Positions 25,427 to 33,769 of a DNA stretch of 64,000 bases are shown here, one piece after another. Position numbers and translations under genes: made by a program. The DNA lies in assembly GCF_021646685.1 (NCBI RefSeq), contig NZ_JAKJHW010000006.1, positions 1 to 64,000 of the forward strand. The letters run 5' to 3'. How positions within the stretch are numbered: position 1 is the stretch's first letter; each line of letters begins with the position of its first letter. This DNA is from Pseudalkalibacillus salsuginis. GTDB taxonomy: Bacteria; Bacillota; Bacilli; Bacillales; Fictibacillaceae. Under the pieces are notes generated by a model. It did no database searches, had not been told where the DNA came from, and saw nothing but the letters and a program-made list of their open reading frames with translations.

Positions 25427-25996
25427 TTGAAAATAGATAAGGGGACACCGTTGCTTGTTGTCGATGTGCAAAAGGCATTTTTCCACTCTAGCTGGGGGAG
25501 TAGGAACAATCACGATGCGGAAGAGAATATTGCTGTCTTGATCCGTCATTGGAGAAGTCATTCGCAGCCGGTTATTTTTATTCAACACGTTTCAGATAAT
25601 CCTGCTTCTTTATTTTATATAAATGGAGAAGGTGTTGAATTCATGGAAAACTGCATCCCGAAAAATGGTGAAGCTATTCTGCGGAAAAAGGTGAATAGTG
25701 CGTTCATAGGAACAGACTTATACGAACGGCTAACAGAACTCGATTGTAAAAATGTCGTTATCACAGGACTGACAACAAACCATTGTGTGGAAACGACAAC
25801 GAGGATGGCTGGGAACTACGGTTTCAATCCAATCCTTGTGGAAGATGCCTGTGCCACGTTCGATCGGAAAGGTCCTGATGGAAAGGTCCATCTTGCTGAG
25901 GATATCCATCAAATGACGATGGTGAATCTTCACGAAGAGTTTGCTGACATTGTGACCTCTGTACAGCTTCTTCAACCTGCTGATGTTCCGGGATGA
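25427..25996 (+). CDS. Isochorismatase-like cysteine hydrolase
   Basis: A 189-aa member of the isochorismatase/nicotinamidase superfamily. The catalytic Asp is in LLVVDVQKAF (near residue 13), the Lys in LRKKVNSAF (near 88) and the Cys in TGLTTNHCVETTTRMA (near 122). The family hydrolyses amides or ethers such as nicotinamide, N-carbamoyl amides or isochorismate; the exact substrate cannot be told. The start is TTG with a textbook AGGAGG 7 bases upstream. It is divergent from the proline operon and precedes spoVR, but spoVR seems to have its own promoter. Confidence 0.9.
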   Translation: MKIDKGTPLLVVDVQKAFFHSSWGSRNNHDAEENIAVLIRHWRSHSQPVIFIQHVSDNPASLFYINGEGVEFMENCIPKNGEAILRKKVNSAFIGTDLYERLTELDCKNVVITGLTTNHCVETTTRMAGNYGFNPILVEDACATFDRKGPDGKVHLAEDIHQMTMVNLHEEFADIVTSVQLLQPADVPG

Positions 25997-26012
25997 CGAA
26001 TTCCCCTCTCCT

Positions 26013-26042
26013 GTTCATGAAAAGGGATTTCCGACATACATT
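26013..26042 (+). promoter_or_regulatory. Candidate sigma E promoter of spoVR
   Basis: TTCATGAA at 26013-26020 and CATACATT at 26035-26042, separated by 14 bases, fit sigma E elements well in both sequence and spacing. spoVR is transcribed by sigma E in B. subtilis. Confidence 0.62.
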
Positions 26043-26074
26043 GTCTTATAGAATCCTTTTTAGGAGGGACTGGC

Positions 26075-27481
26075 ATGACCATTGATGAACACAAGGAGTT
26101 AATTAACGCCATTCACGAGATCACAGAAATTGCTGAAGGTTTCGGACTTGATTTTTACCAGATGCGTTATGAGATTTGTCCGTCTGATATCATCTATACA
26201 TTTGGTGCTTACGGTATGCCTACTCGTTTTTCCCACTGGAGCTTCGGTAAGCAATTCCATAAAATGAAACTTCAATATGACCTTGGCTTAAGCAAGATTT
26301 ATGAACTGGTCATCAACTCAGATCCCTGTTATGCATTCCTGCTGGACAGCAATTCGTTGATCCAGAACAAGCTGATCATCGCGCATGTACTCGCCCACTG
26401 CGACTTTTTCAAGAACAATGTCCGATTCACGAATACCAGACGGGATATGGTCGAGAGTATGACCTCTACAGCCGAGCGGATTGCCAACTACGAGCACATT
26501 CATGGGAAAAAAGAAGTTGAGAGTTTCCTTGATGCAGTCCTGAGTATCCAGGAGCATATCGATCCTTCCCTCATGAGACCGCAGCTCAACTACAAGTGGG
26601 AAGTGGAGGAAGAACTTGAAAGGAAACCGACCCCTTATGATGATTTGTGGGAAATGGATCAAAACGATAAAAAAGAAATGAAAAAACCTAATAAGAAACG
26701 GAAAATCCCACCTCAACCTGAGAAGGACCTGTTGATGTTTATTGAGGAATACAGCCGTGAATTGGAGGATTGGCAAAGGGATATCCTTTCAATGATGAGA
26801 GAGGAAATGCTGTATTTCTGGCCTCAGCTGGAGACGAAGATCATGAATGAAGGCTGGGCATCTTTCTGGCATGCACGTATTTTACGAGAGATGGACCTGA
26901 CCACAGATGAAGTCATCGAATTTGCGAAGCTGAATGCAGGTGTTGTTCAACCATCGCGTACTTCGATCAACCCGTATTACCTTGGTTTGAAGATTTTCGA
27001 GGATATTGAAGAGACATACAATAACCCGTCGGAAGAGCTGCAGAAGCAAGGGGTACAGAAAGGTAGCGGAAGAGAGAAAATATTTGAAGTACGAGAAATC
27101 GAATCCGATACTTCATTCATCCGCAATTATTTGACGAAGGATTTATGTGACAGAGAGGATCTCTATCTTTTCCAGAAGCAGGGAAAAGACTATCGGATCA
27201 CGACGAAAATGTGGGAAGAAGTCCGTGATCAACTCGTCAACAGCAGGGTGAACGGTGGATTTCCATATATTACAGTTAATGATGGAGATTATCTGAAAAA
27301 TGGGGAACTTTACCTTGTTCATCATTTTGAGGATATGGAGCTTGATCTGAAATATCTTGAGAAAGTACTTCCTTATATCCATCAAATATGGGGGAGATCA
27401 GTCCATCTGGAAACGAAAGTCGAGAACAAAGGTGTCGTTTTCACCTACGATGGGAAAGCAATGCATAAACGCAATGTATGA
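26075..27481 (+). CDS. spoVR: Stage V sporulation protein R
   Basis: SpoVR is needed for proper spore cortex formation in B. subtilis; its molecular activity is unknown. The 468-aa product has the family opening around [20 protein letters not shown], the [12 protein letters not shown] segment and [12 protein letters not shown], where conserved His and Glu suggest a metal site. The ribosome binding site TAGGAGGG precedes the ATG by 8 bases. Many bacteria encode SpoVR (YcgB) beside PrkA and YhbH/YeaH; here it lies 13 kb from yhbH, as in Bacillus. A sigma E-like promoter lies directly upstream and a terminator follows. Confidence 0.96.
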   Translation: MTIDEHKELINAIHEITEIAEGFGLDFYQMRYEICPSDIIYTFGAYGMPTRFSHWSFGKQFHKMKLQYDLGLSKIYELVINSDPCYAFLLDSNSLIQNKLIIAHVLAHCDFFKNNVRFTNTRRDMVESMTSTAERIANYEHIHGKKEVESFLDAVLSIQEHIDPSLMRPQLNYKWEVEEELERKPTPYDDLWEMDQNDKKEMKKPNKKRKIPPQPEKDLLMFIEEYSRELEDWQRDILSMMREEMLYFWPQLETKIMNEGWASFWHARILREMDLTTDEVIEFAKLNAGVVQPSRTSINPYYLGLKIFEDIEETYNNPSEELQKQGVQKGSGREKIFEVREIESDTSFIRNYLTKDLCDREDLYLFQKQGKDYRITTKMWEEVRDQLVNSRVNGGFPYITVNDGDYLKNGELYLVHHFEDMELDLKYLEKVLPYIHQIWGRSVHLETKVENKGVVFTYDGKAMHKRNV

Positions 27482-27487
27482 ACGCGG

Positions 27488-27514
27488 CAGCCGTCCTTCG
27501 GGGCGGTTTTTTTC
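27488..27514 (+). terminator. Terminator after spoVR
   Basis: The stem CCGTCC / GGGCGG with a TTCG tetraloop is followed by seven T. Confidence 0.85.
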
Positions 27515-27666
27515 ACTTTCTTACATTTCCAAGTATAAGCATGCAGGAAATCGGTTTTTTGAACGTTCTTTTAATAATGGAATATTGCTAAGCGGATCGC
27601 TTCCACATTCTCCAGCCCGGAATCATGTAATTGTAAAATAATTTAAAAAATAGGCAAAAGTCTATT

Positions 27667-27693
27667 GCCAAATGGAAACGATTGGTATAAAAT
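27667..27693 (+). promoter_or_regulatory. Candidate promoter of the 30-aa ORF
   Basis: TTGCCA is followed after 15 bases by TATAAA (or TATAAAAT). The -35 is good, the spacing slightly short. Confidence 0.4.
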
Positions 27694-27747
27694 TTTAGAG
27701 TACTTAATAAAGATAAAATTATAAAAAAAGAAAAGGAGGTTAACGTC

Positions 27748-27840
27748 ATGCAAAAGTATATCGATTTGACCAACGACAAGAACAGAGGAATTGTCGAGTC
27801 TTTTTTAAACAACTTTATAATGTGTGGCGTGAACCGATAA
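27748..27840 (+). CDS. Small protein, 30 aa, unknown
   Basis: A short ORF with a strong ribosome binding site (AAAGGAGG, 8 bases before ATG). The product begins MQKYIDLTNDKNRGIVESFL and ends FIMCGVNR, with a central amphipathic helix and one Cys. I do not recognise a family. A promoter-like pair upstream and two strong hairpins downstream frame a transcription unit of about 250 bases, so either the peptide or the RNA could be the functional product. Confidence 0.6.
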   Translation: MQKYIDLTNDKNRGIVESFLNNFIMCGVNR

Positions 27841-27876
27841 ACATCTTTTCTTTCATTGATGCTTGTATGTCAGATC

Positions 27877-27905
27877 AGCTCGCGCCCAATTTATCGGCGT
27901 GAGCT
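27877..27905 (+). other. Stem-loop downstream of the 30-aa ORF
   Basis: A 10-bp stem AGCTCGCGCC / GGCGTGAGCT (one G-T pair) encloses a 9-base loop. No T run follows, so it is probably an RNA structure rather than a terminator. Confidence 0.6.
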
Positions 27906-27933
27906 TATATGTTTCTGTTCCGTTTTCCAAGGA

Positions 27934-27970
27934 AGAAGTATGTCGCAAACGTGCGGCATACTTCTTTTTT
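27934..27970 (+). terminator. Strong terminator after the 30-aa ORF
   Basis: A 13-bp stem (AGAAGTATGTCGC / GCGGCATACTTCT, one G-T pair) with a 6-base loop runs into six T. Confidence 0.9.
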
Positions 27971-28000
27971 CTTTTACAACAGAGGAAATTGCAGAGATGT

Positions 28001-28122
28001 AATGACTAGCTCAAACACCCAACCTCCAAGATCACTATCACTTCAGATTCCTTCTGTGGCGGCGGCAGCTCGCCGGACTTCCAGTGACCTTCGAGGCTGA
28101 CCAGGGTGTTTGCGCTTTTCTA
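28001..28122 (+). repeat. Foldback element copy C (short form)
   Basis: Body from ATGACTAGCTCAAACACCC to GGGTGTTTGCGCTTTTC. The middle block found in the long copies is absent. Its arms AACACCC / GGGTGTT and CCTCC / CGAGG differ from those of other copies by paired, compensating changes. Confidence 0.82.
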
Positions 28123-28189
28123 ATGGGGAAATCGTTTGGCTCAGCCAGGCTTTTCTTATATATGTTCAAAATTGAAGGGAGAAATGAAG

Positions 28190-28246
28190 ATGAAAGTGAA
28201 TAATCATAACCAGACAAGGCTGCTGGATCGGATTGAAGGCGGCTGA
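28190..28246 (+). CDS. Possible 18-aa leader peptide upstream of bmrC-like gene
   Basis: An 18-codon ORF (MKVNNHNQTRLLDRIEGG) with AAGGGAG 8 bases upstream ends 41 bases before the ABC transporter gene. In B. subtilis the homologous bmrCD genes are preceded by bmrB, a leader ORF that controls them by ribosome-mediated attenuation. Here no clear terminator hairpin is visible between leader and gene; only a TTGAA/TTCAA pair spans the leader stop. The analogy rests on position, so this is tentative. Confidence 0.45.
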   Translation: MKVNNHNQTRLLDRIEGG

Positions 28247-28287
28247 CAATTCAACGGAGAAACGAGAGGCAGGAGAGGGGATAAATC

Positions 28288-30042
28288 ATGTTTTCAGTAC
28301 TATTTAAACTAGGATGGTTTTTTAAAAGACATTGGAAGCGTTATACGATCGCAATCGTATTGCTTCAGATCGTCAACTTGATCGAGGTTGTGCCGCCAAA
28401 GCTGATTGGAATGGCGATTGATGAAATGACGATCGGTTCATTGACGGCAGAAAGATTATTTCAGATCGTCGGTTTTTATCTATCACTGATGGTAGTCAAC
28501 TACATCCTTTGTTACATATGGATGTATCAGCTGTTCGGAGGGGCATTTTTAGTCGAGCGTACGATGCGCTCCAGTTTCATGCGCCATTTGTTGAAAATGA
28601 CCCCGACCTTTTATGAGAAATATCGCACAGGGGATTTGATGGCAAGAGCGACAAATGACCTAAAAGCGATTTCCATGACAGCAGGATTCGGCATTTTAAC
28701 ATTGGTTGATTCAACGTTTTTCTTGATCACAATCCTTTTCGTAATGGGCTTCATGATCAGTTGGAAGCTGACACTTGCAGCATTGCTTCCACTTCCGATC
28801 ATGGCAATCCTTATGAATCGTTACGGGAAGCTTATGCATAAAAGGTTTACGACTGCCCAGGATTCTTTCGGGGAGCTCAATGACCAGGTACTCGAGTCAG
28901 TATCAGGCGTCCGTGTCATCAGGGCTTATGTCCAGGAGAAAGCAGACCACAAACGCTTTGAAAACCTTGCGGAGGATGTTTATAAAAAGAATGTTTCCGT
29001 GGCACGTATCGATTCCTTATTCGAACCGACAATCAAAGTGCTAGTCGGTGTCAGTTACCTGATTGGATTAGGCTACGGAGCTTTCCTCGTATTCCACAAA
29101 ACGATCACGCTGGGAGAGCTTGTTTCCTTCAACGTCTATCTTGGGATGTTGATTTGGCCGATGTTCGCGATCGGTGAACTGATCAATATCATGCAGCGTG
29201 GGAACGCATCCCTTGACCGGGTCAACAATACGCTTGAATACGAACCGGATGTAAAAGATGGTGATGGAGTCGAAGTCATCCCTGAAGCTAGCGAAATCAA
29301 GTTCGAGAACGTCACCTTCCGATACCCGAGTTCTCAAGGGGATAACTTGAAAGATGTATCCTTTACGTTGAAACAGGGGCAGACACTTGGGGTTGTCGGG
29401 AAAACAGGCAGCGGCAAGACGACACTGATCAAGCAGCTGTTACGTGAATATCCGTTGGGAGATGGTCAGATTTCCATTTCTGGCGTCCCGATTGACAAAA
29501 TTCCAGTTTCACAGATTCAGAATTGGATGGGGTATGTTCCACAACAGCAAGTACTCTTTTCCAGGTCTGTAAAAGAAAATATCCAGTTCGGAGTCACAGA
29601 GACTTCCCAAAAACGATTGAAGGAAGTTGTCGATCTTTCGTCGCTCACCAACGACATCGAAAATCTGCCACAAGGCATGAAAACATTGGTCGGAGAAAAA
29701 GGTGTCGCGCTTTCTGGTGGACAGAAACAACGTATTTCGATTGCTCGTGCCTTGCTTGTCAATCCGGATATCCTCCTGCTCGACGACGCGATGTCGGCGG
29801 TTGATGGGAAGACAGAAGCGAAAATCATTGAAAGCATCCGAAATGAACGATCCGGTAAGACGACGTTCATTACGACACATCGCCTGTCTGCAATCCAACA
29901 CGCGGACTGGATCCTTGTCATGGATGCAGGGCGTATCATTGAAGAAGGAACACATGAAGACTTATTGAAAACCGGAGGCTGGTATAAAGAACAATATGAA
30001 AGACAGCAACTAGAAGACGGCCTCTCAGAAGGTGTGGTGTAA
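28288..30042 (+). CDS. bmrC: Heterodimeric multidrug ABC exporter, BmrC-type half
   Basis: A 584-aa half-transporter: six membrane helices (about residues 15-320) and a nucleotide-binding domain. Walker A is GKTGSGKTT (near 370), the signature is LSGGQKQR, and Walker B reads LLLDDAMSAVD. The residue after the Walker B Asp is Asp (position 500) in place of the catalytic Glu, exactly the degenerate-site feature of B. subtilis BmrC (YheI). The next gene has the intact Glu, so the two form an asymmetric heterodimer exporting drugs or lipids. The ribosome binding site GGAGAGGGG is strong. Stop and downstream start are 4 bases apart, so translation is coupled. Confidence 0.93.
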   Translation: MFSVLFKLGWFFKRHWKRYTIAIVLLQIVNLIEVVPPKLIGMAIDEMTIGSLTAERLFQIVGFYLSLMVVNYILCYIWMYQLFGGAFLVERTMRSSFMRHLLKMTPTFYEKYRTGDLMARATNDLKAISMTAGFGILTLVDSTFFLITILFVMGFMISWKLTLAALLPLPIMAILMNRYGKLMHKRFTTAQDSFGELNDQVLESVSGVRVIRAYVQEKADHKRFENLAEDVYKKNVSVARIDSLFEPTIKVLVGVSYLIGLGYGAFLVFHKTITLGELVSFNVYLGMLIWPMFAIGELINIMQRGNASLDRVNNTLEYEPDVKDGDGVEVIPEASEIKFENVTFRYPSSQGDNLKDVSFTLKQGQTLGVVGKTGSGKTTLIKQLLREYPLGDGQISISGVPIDKIPVSQIQNWMGYVPQQQVLFSRSVKENIQFGVTETSQKRLKEVVDLSSLTNDIENLPQGMKTLVGEKGVALSGGQKQRISIARALLVNPDILLLDDAMSAVDGKTEAKIIESIRNERSGKTTFITTHRLSAIQHADWILVMDAGRIIEEGTHEDLLKTGGWYKEQYERQQLEDGLSEGVV

Positions 30043-30046
30043 CAAA

Positions 30047-32068
30047 ATGAGCGTAGGAAAAAGATTATTTCAATACGCATTACGATATAAGAAAATGATC
30101 ATCATTGCTTTGGCGATGTTGACAGTAGCTGTCAGTGCAGAACTAACAGGACCATTCATCGCAAAGAAGATGATTGACAACCATATCCTCGGGATTGAAA
30201 AGCCATGGATACAGGTGGAAAATGCTGGGGAAGACACAGTCGAATACAAAGGAAAACACTATATCCGGACGAAATATTTTGAAGGAGATGCTTCAGAATA
30301 CCCGGAAATCCGGATCCTCCAGGTGAAACGGGACTACTTCTTTATCAATGAACCGATCGAGTTTGACGGGAACCGTTCAGTTGACGGTAGTTCAATCATC
30401 ATCGAAAAAGGGGAACAAAAGGCGGTTTATGAAGCGGAAGAATTATCAACCGATCAATTGCTCGCTTTTTACCGTCCAGAAGTGAAATGGCTGATCTATT
30501 TGAGTGCTTTTTATATGGGATTGCTTGTCGTTTCAGCCATCTTCACCTACTGGCAGAAGTATTTGCTGCAAATGTCTGCGAACCGGATCATCCAGAACAT
30601 GAGAACCGATGTGTTTGGTCAAATTCAACGGCTTCCGGTCAATTACTTCGATAACTTGCCTGCCGGAAAAGTTGTTTCGAGGATTACAAATGATACTGAG
30701 GCGATCCGTGAGTTATATGTAACGGTGCTTGCTCAGTTCTTTACAGGAATCATTTACATCTTTGGAATTTTGACAGCACTGTTTTTCCTTGATGTACGGT
30801 TGGCGATGATCTGTTCTGTCATCATTCCGATCATGTTTATCTGGATCATCATGTACCGTCGATATGCGTCAAAATACAACCATCTCATCCGTCAGCGTTT
30901 GAGTGATTTGAATGCGATGATCAATGAATCCATCCAGGGGATGACGATCATCCAAGCATTCCGCCGCCAAAAGCAGACGACAGATGAATTTGAAAAGATC
31001 AATGAAGAGTACTTCAGTTATCGGAACAAGCTGTTGAACCTTGATGCCTTGATGTCTCATAACCTTGTAAACTTGCTACGCAATGTTGCGTTCGTGACGT
31101 TGATCTGGTATTTCGGCGGTGCATCCTTGACGGCAACGACAGCTGTTTCCGTCGGTGTTTTATACGCATTCGTTGATTACTTGAACCGTCTATTCCAACC
31201 GATTACAGGGATCGTAACCCAGCTGGCCAACCTGGAACAGGCACTGGTTTCCGGTGAACGGGTATTCCGTCTGCTGGATCGTGTAGGCGAGGATGTTTCA
31301 GATACGAAGGCCCCCCGCTATAAAGGCAATGTCGTGTTTGATGATGTAACCTTTGCTTATAAAGAAGACGAATATGTGTTGAAAAACATTTCTTTTGAAG
31401 CTGAACAAGGCCAAACTGTAGCTCTTGTCGGTCATACGGGATCCGGTAAAAGTTCGATCATGAACCTTTTATTCCGCTTTTATGACGTGGAACATGGGAG
31501 GATCTGGATTGATGGGCAGGATATTCAGAATATGACAAGGCAAGACCTCCGTAAGCATATGGGGATCGTGCTTCAGGATCCATTCCTTTTTACAGGTACG
31601 ATTGCCTCCAATGTAAGCTTGGATGACCCGGCAATCACCCGGGAGACAGTTGAAAAGGCATTGCGTGATGTCGGGGCAGAGCCGTTCATCAAACAGCTTC
31701 CGAAGGGGTATGATGAACCGGTGATCGAAAAGGGAAGCACGTTGTCTGCAGGTCAGCGGCAATTAATTTCCTTTGCACGGGCGCTCGCCTTTAATCCGGC
31801 AATCCTTATATTGGATGAAGCGACAGCAAACATCGACACAGAGACTGAAGCAATCATTCAGAAAGCGTTGGATGTCTTGAAGAAAGGACGTACGACATTT
31901 ATCATCGCTCACCGCCTTTCTACAATCAAAAGCGCAGACCAGATCCTTGTATTGGATCGTGGTCAAATCGTTGAGAGGGGATCACACGATGAATTGATGG
32001 AAGTAAAAGGAAAATACTATCAAATGTATCAAATGCAACAGGGGTCTAAAGAGTCACAAGCAGTTTGA
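30047..32068 (+). CDS. bmrD: Heterodimeric multidrug ABC exporter, BmrD-type half
   Basis: The partner half-transporter, 673 aa. After the first membrane helix it has an extra domain of about 90 residues (roughly 50-140) on the outside, as in BmrD (YheH). Walker A is GHTGSGKSS; the signature is degenerate, LSAGQRQL; Walker B is LILDEATANID with the catalytic Glu present (near 591). This is the mirror of its partner: catalytic Glu here, canonical signature there, which together make one active and one degenerate ATP site. I chose the ATG at 30047, with AGAAGGTG at the end of bmrC; a GTG 15 bases earlier is less likely. Two terminators follow. Confidence 0.93.
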   Translation: MSVGKRLFQYALRYKKMIIIALAMLTVAVSAELTGPFIAKKMIDNHILGIEKPWIQVENAGEDTVEYKGKHYIRTKYFEGDASEYPEIRILQVKRDYFFINEPIEFDGNRSVDGSSIIIEKGEQKAVYEAEELSTDQLLAFYRPEVKWLIYLSAFYMGLLVVSAIFTYWQKYLLQMSANRIIQNMRTDVFGQIQRLPVNYFDNLPAGKVVSRITNDTEAIRELYVTVLAQFFTGIIYIFGILTALFFLDVRLAMICSVIIPIMFIWIIMYRRYASKYNHLIRQRLSDLNAMINESIQGMTIIQAFRRQKQTTDEFEKINEEYFSYRNKLLNLDALMSHNLVNLLRNVAFVTLIWYFGGASLTATTAVSVGVLYAFVDYLNRLFQPITGIVTQLANLEQALVSGERVFRLLDRVGEDVSDTKAPRYKGNVVFDDVTFAYKEDEYVLKNISFEAEQGQTVALVGHTGSGKSSIMNLLFRFYDVEHGRIWIDGQDIQNMTRQDLRKHMGIVLQDPFLFTGTIASNVSLDDPAITRETVEKALRDVGAEPFIKQLPKGYDEPVIEKGSTLSAGQRQLISFARALAFNPAILILDEATANIDTETEAIIQKALDVLKKGRTTFIIAHRLSTIKSADQILVLDRGQIVERGSHDELMEVKGKYYQMYQMQQGSKESQAV

Positions 32069-32077
32069 TGCTTAATG

Positions 32078-32110
32078 GGCGACTTCTCTGGAGGGGGAGG
32101 TCGCCTTTTT
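32078..32110 (+). terminator. Terminator after bmrD
   Basis: The stem GGCGACTTC / GAGGTCGCC is followed by five T. Confidence 0.82.
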
Positions 32111-32116
32111 GTTGAA

Positions 32117-32140
32117 AAGGGTCCTTTTTTACCCTTTTTC
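32117..32140 (+). terminator. Second terminator in tandem
   Basis: AAAAGGGT and ACCCTTTT pair around a C/T loop, with TTTTT following. It backs up the previous terminator. Confidence 0.65.
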
Positions 32141-32171
32141 CATTCAGAGACTCCTCCCAATAAATTTATCT

Positions 32172-32242
32172 CAACAACTAGAGGGTAAAACACAACAACT
32201 TCAGAAATATCCCGACAACTTTAAAAATATCTTTACAACAGA
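32172..32242. repeat. Degenerate 20-21-bp-period array 4 (core CAACAACTT)
   Basis: Four units begin at 32172, 32193, 32213 and 32233, with spacings of 21, 20 and 20 bases. The core CAACAACT decays to CGACAACT and TTACAACA. It lies between the bmrD terminators and the MFS gene. Confidence 0.7.
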
Positions 32243-32450
32243 CAAATGAATGGCCTTCCTGCATTGATCCCACGATTTGGTTCAATCACTTCGGCTTTTC
32301 ATTAGTCCGCAGAAATCAAAAATGAAAGTTTGTAAAAAAGGTGAACGAACCAGCTGAAGCGAAATAAGTAAAGAGATTTTACGAAACAGCAGAACATATA
32401 TTTTACTAAGAGGTTTTCTGGTTGAAGAGGAAAGGAAAAGGGGGTTGAAC

Positions 32451-33728
32451 ATGAAGAAAAAAGAAGTGTATTCTTGGACGATGTATGATTGGGCAAACTC
32501 AGCTTTCGCTACAACGATCATGGCGGCGGTACTGCCGATATTCTATTACGATGTCGCTGCTAAAAACATCGACAAGACGACAGCTACAGCTTATTGGGGA
32601 TATTCACAATCGATCGCAGTTTTGATTGTGGCATTGCTTGCACCGATTCTGGGCGCAATTGCAGACCATTCGAATTCCAAAATGAAGTTCCTTCGATTTT
32701 TTGCTTATATGGGAATCTTAGCAAGCATCCTGCTCGCATTTGTCGGTGAAGGTGACTATATACTGGCCTCAATTCTTTTGATTGCTGGAACAATCGGCTT
32801 CGCTGGCGGAAACGTATTTTATGACGGCTTTTTACCAGAAGTGGCATCTAAGGATGAAATCGACCGTGTCTCAGCACGCGGCTATGCATTCGGTTATATC
32901 GGCGGGGGGATCCTTCTGCTTATCAACTTGATGATGATCATGAATCCATCCTGGTTTTTCATTCCGAATACACTCCTTGCCACTCAGCTCTCTTTTGCGA
33001 GCGTCGGAGTCTGGTGGTTCATCTTTTCGATACCAATGTTTCGTAATATAAAAGAAGTGAAGCATGAACAACCGACCATCAAAGGTTCTTATGTCAAAGT
33101 CGGTTTCAAAAGAGTGATCACCACATTCAAGGAAATCAGGCAGTTCAAACAGTTATTATTATTTTTGGTCGCCTTCTGGTTGTTCAATGACGGGATATCG
33201 ACCATCATCAAAATGGCCACGATATATGGAAGGGACATTGGGATCGGTTCAAATGATCTGATTGGCGCCTTGTTGATCACGCAATTTGTCGGCATTCCAT
33301 TCGCATTCCTGTTCGGATACCTTGCTAAAAGGCTGCAGGCGAAACGTGCACTCTATATTGCGTTATGGGCTTATGTGTTGATCGTTCTATTAGGGTATTT
33401 CATGGAAACGGCTGTTCATTTCTATGCACTGGCAGTAATGGTCGGTTTTGTCCAGGGAGGAGCCCAGGCGCTTAGCCGTTCGATATTCGGAAGCATGGTC
33501 CCTGATAATCGGCATGCTGAATTTTTCGGTTTTTACGGCATATCCGCAAAATTTTCTGCTATCTTCGGTCCGTTTGTATTCGGGATTGTCGGTCAGTTGA
33601 CAGGCTCGACCAGACTAGGGATCATTTCATTGATGATCTTTTTCCTAGCTGGGATTTTCATATTATCCCGCATTGACATCGAGCAAGGGAAGAAGGAAGC
33701 AGGTTATACATCAGAATTAACAATGTGA
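32451..33728 (+). CDS. MFS transporter, UMF1/Atg22-like
   Basis: A 425-aa protein with about 12 membrane helices. The opening VYSWTMYDWANSAFATTIMAAVLPIFYY-type segment (here from residue 5) is the hallmark of the UMF1 family, related to the yeast vacuolar amino-acid effluxer Atg22. ADHSNSKMKFLRF is the loop 2-3 MFS motif. Substrate unknown; bacterial members are often annotated as uncharacterised permeases. I chose the ATG at 32451, 6 bases after GGGG; a TTG two codons earlier is possible. Confidence 0.9.
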   Translation: MKKKEVYSWTMYDWANSAFATTIMAAVLPIFYYDVAAKNIDKTTATAYWGYSQSIAVLIVALLAPILGAIADHSNSKMKFLRFFAYMGILASILLAFVGEGDYILASILLIAGTIGFAGGNVFYDGFLPEVASKDEIDRVSARGYAFGYIGGGILLLINLMMIMNPSWFFIPNTLLATQLSFASVGVWWFIFSIPMFRNIKEVKHEQPTIKGSYVKVGFKRVITTFKEIRQFKQLLLFLVAFWLFNDGISTIIKMATIYGRDIGIGSNDLIGALLITQFVGIPFAFLFGYLAKRLQAKRALYIALWAYVLIVLLGYFMETAVHFYALAVMVGFVQGGAQALSRSIFGSMVPDNRHAEFFGFYGISAKFSAIFGPFVFGIVGQLTGSTRLGIISLMIFFLAGIFILSRIDIEQGKKEAGYTSELTM

Positions 33729-33738
33729 AGTAAAGGTA

Positions 33739-33768
33739 GCGGGCTGCCTCCATTGGAGACAGCCCCTG
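33739..33768. terminator. Hairpin between convergent genes
   Basis: GGGCTGCCTCC and GGAGACAGCCC pair around a 3-base loop with one mismatch. No good T run follows on either strand, but its position between two stop codons suggests a shared terminator. Confidence 0.5.
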
Positions 33769-33769
33769 C

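Noticed and set aside
25100-25430. T-box riboswitch upstream of the proline operon
   Set aside because: I could not find the conserved T-box sequence or a terminator/antiterminator pair by eye; a covariance-model search would decide.
29517-30080. 187-codon open frame on the minus strand
   Set aside because: It is antisense to the bmrC-like gene, Ser/Arg-rich as expected from reversed coding sequence, with no supporting start signal.
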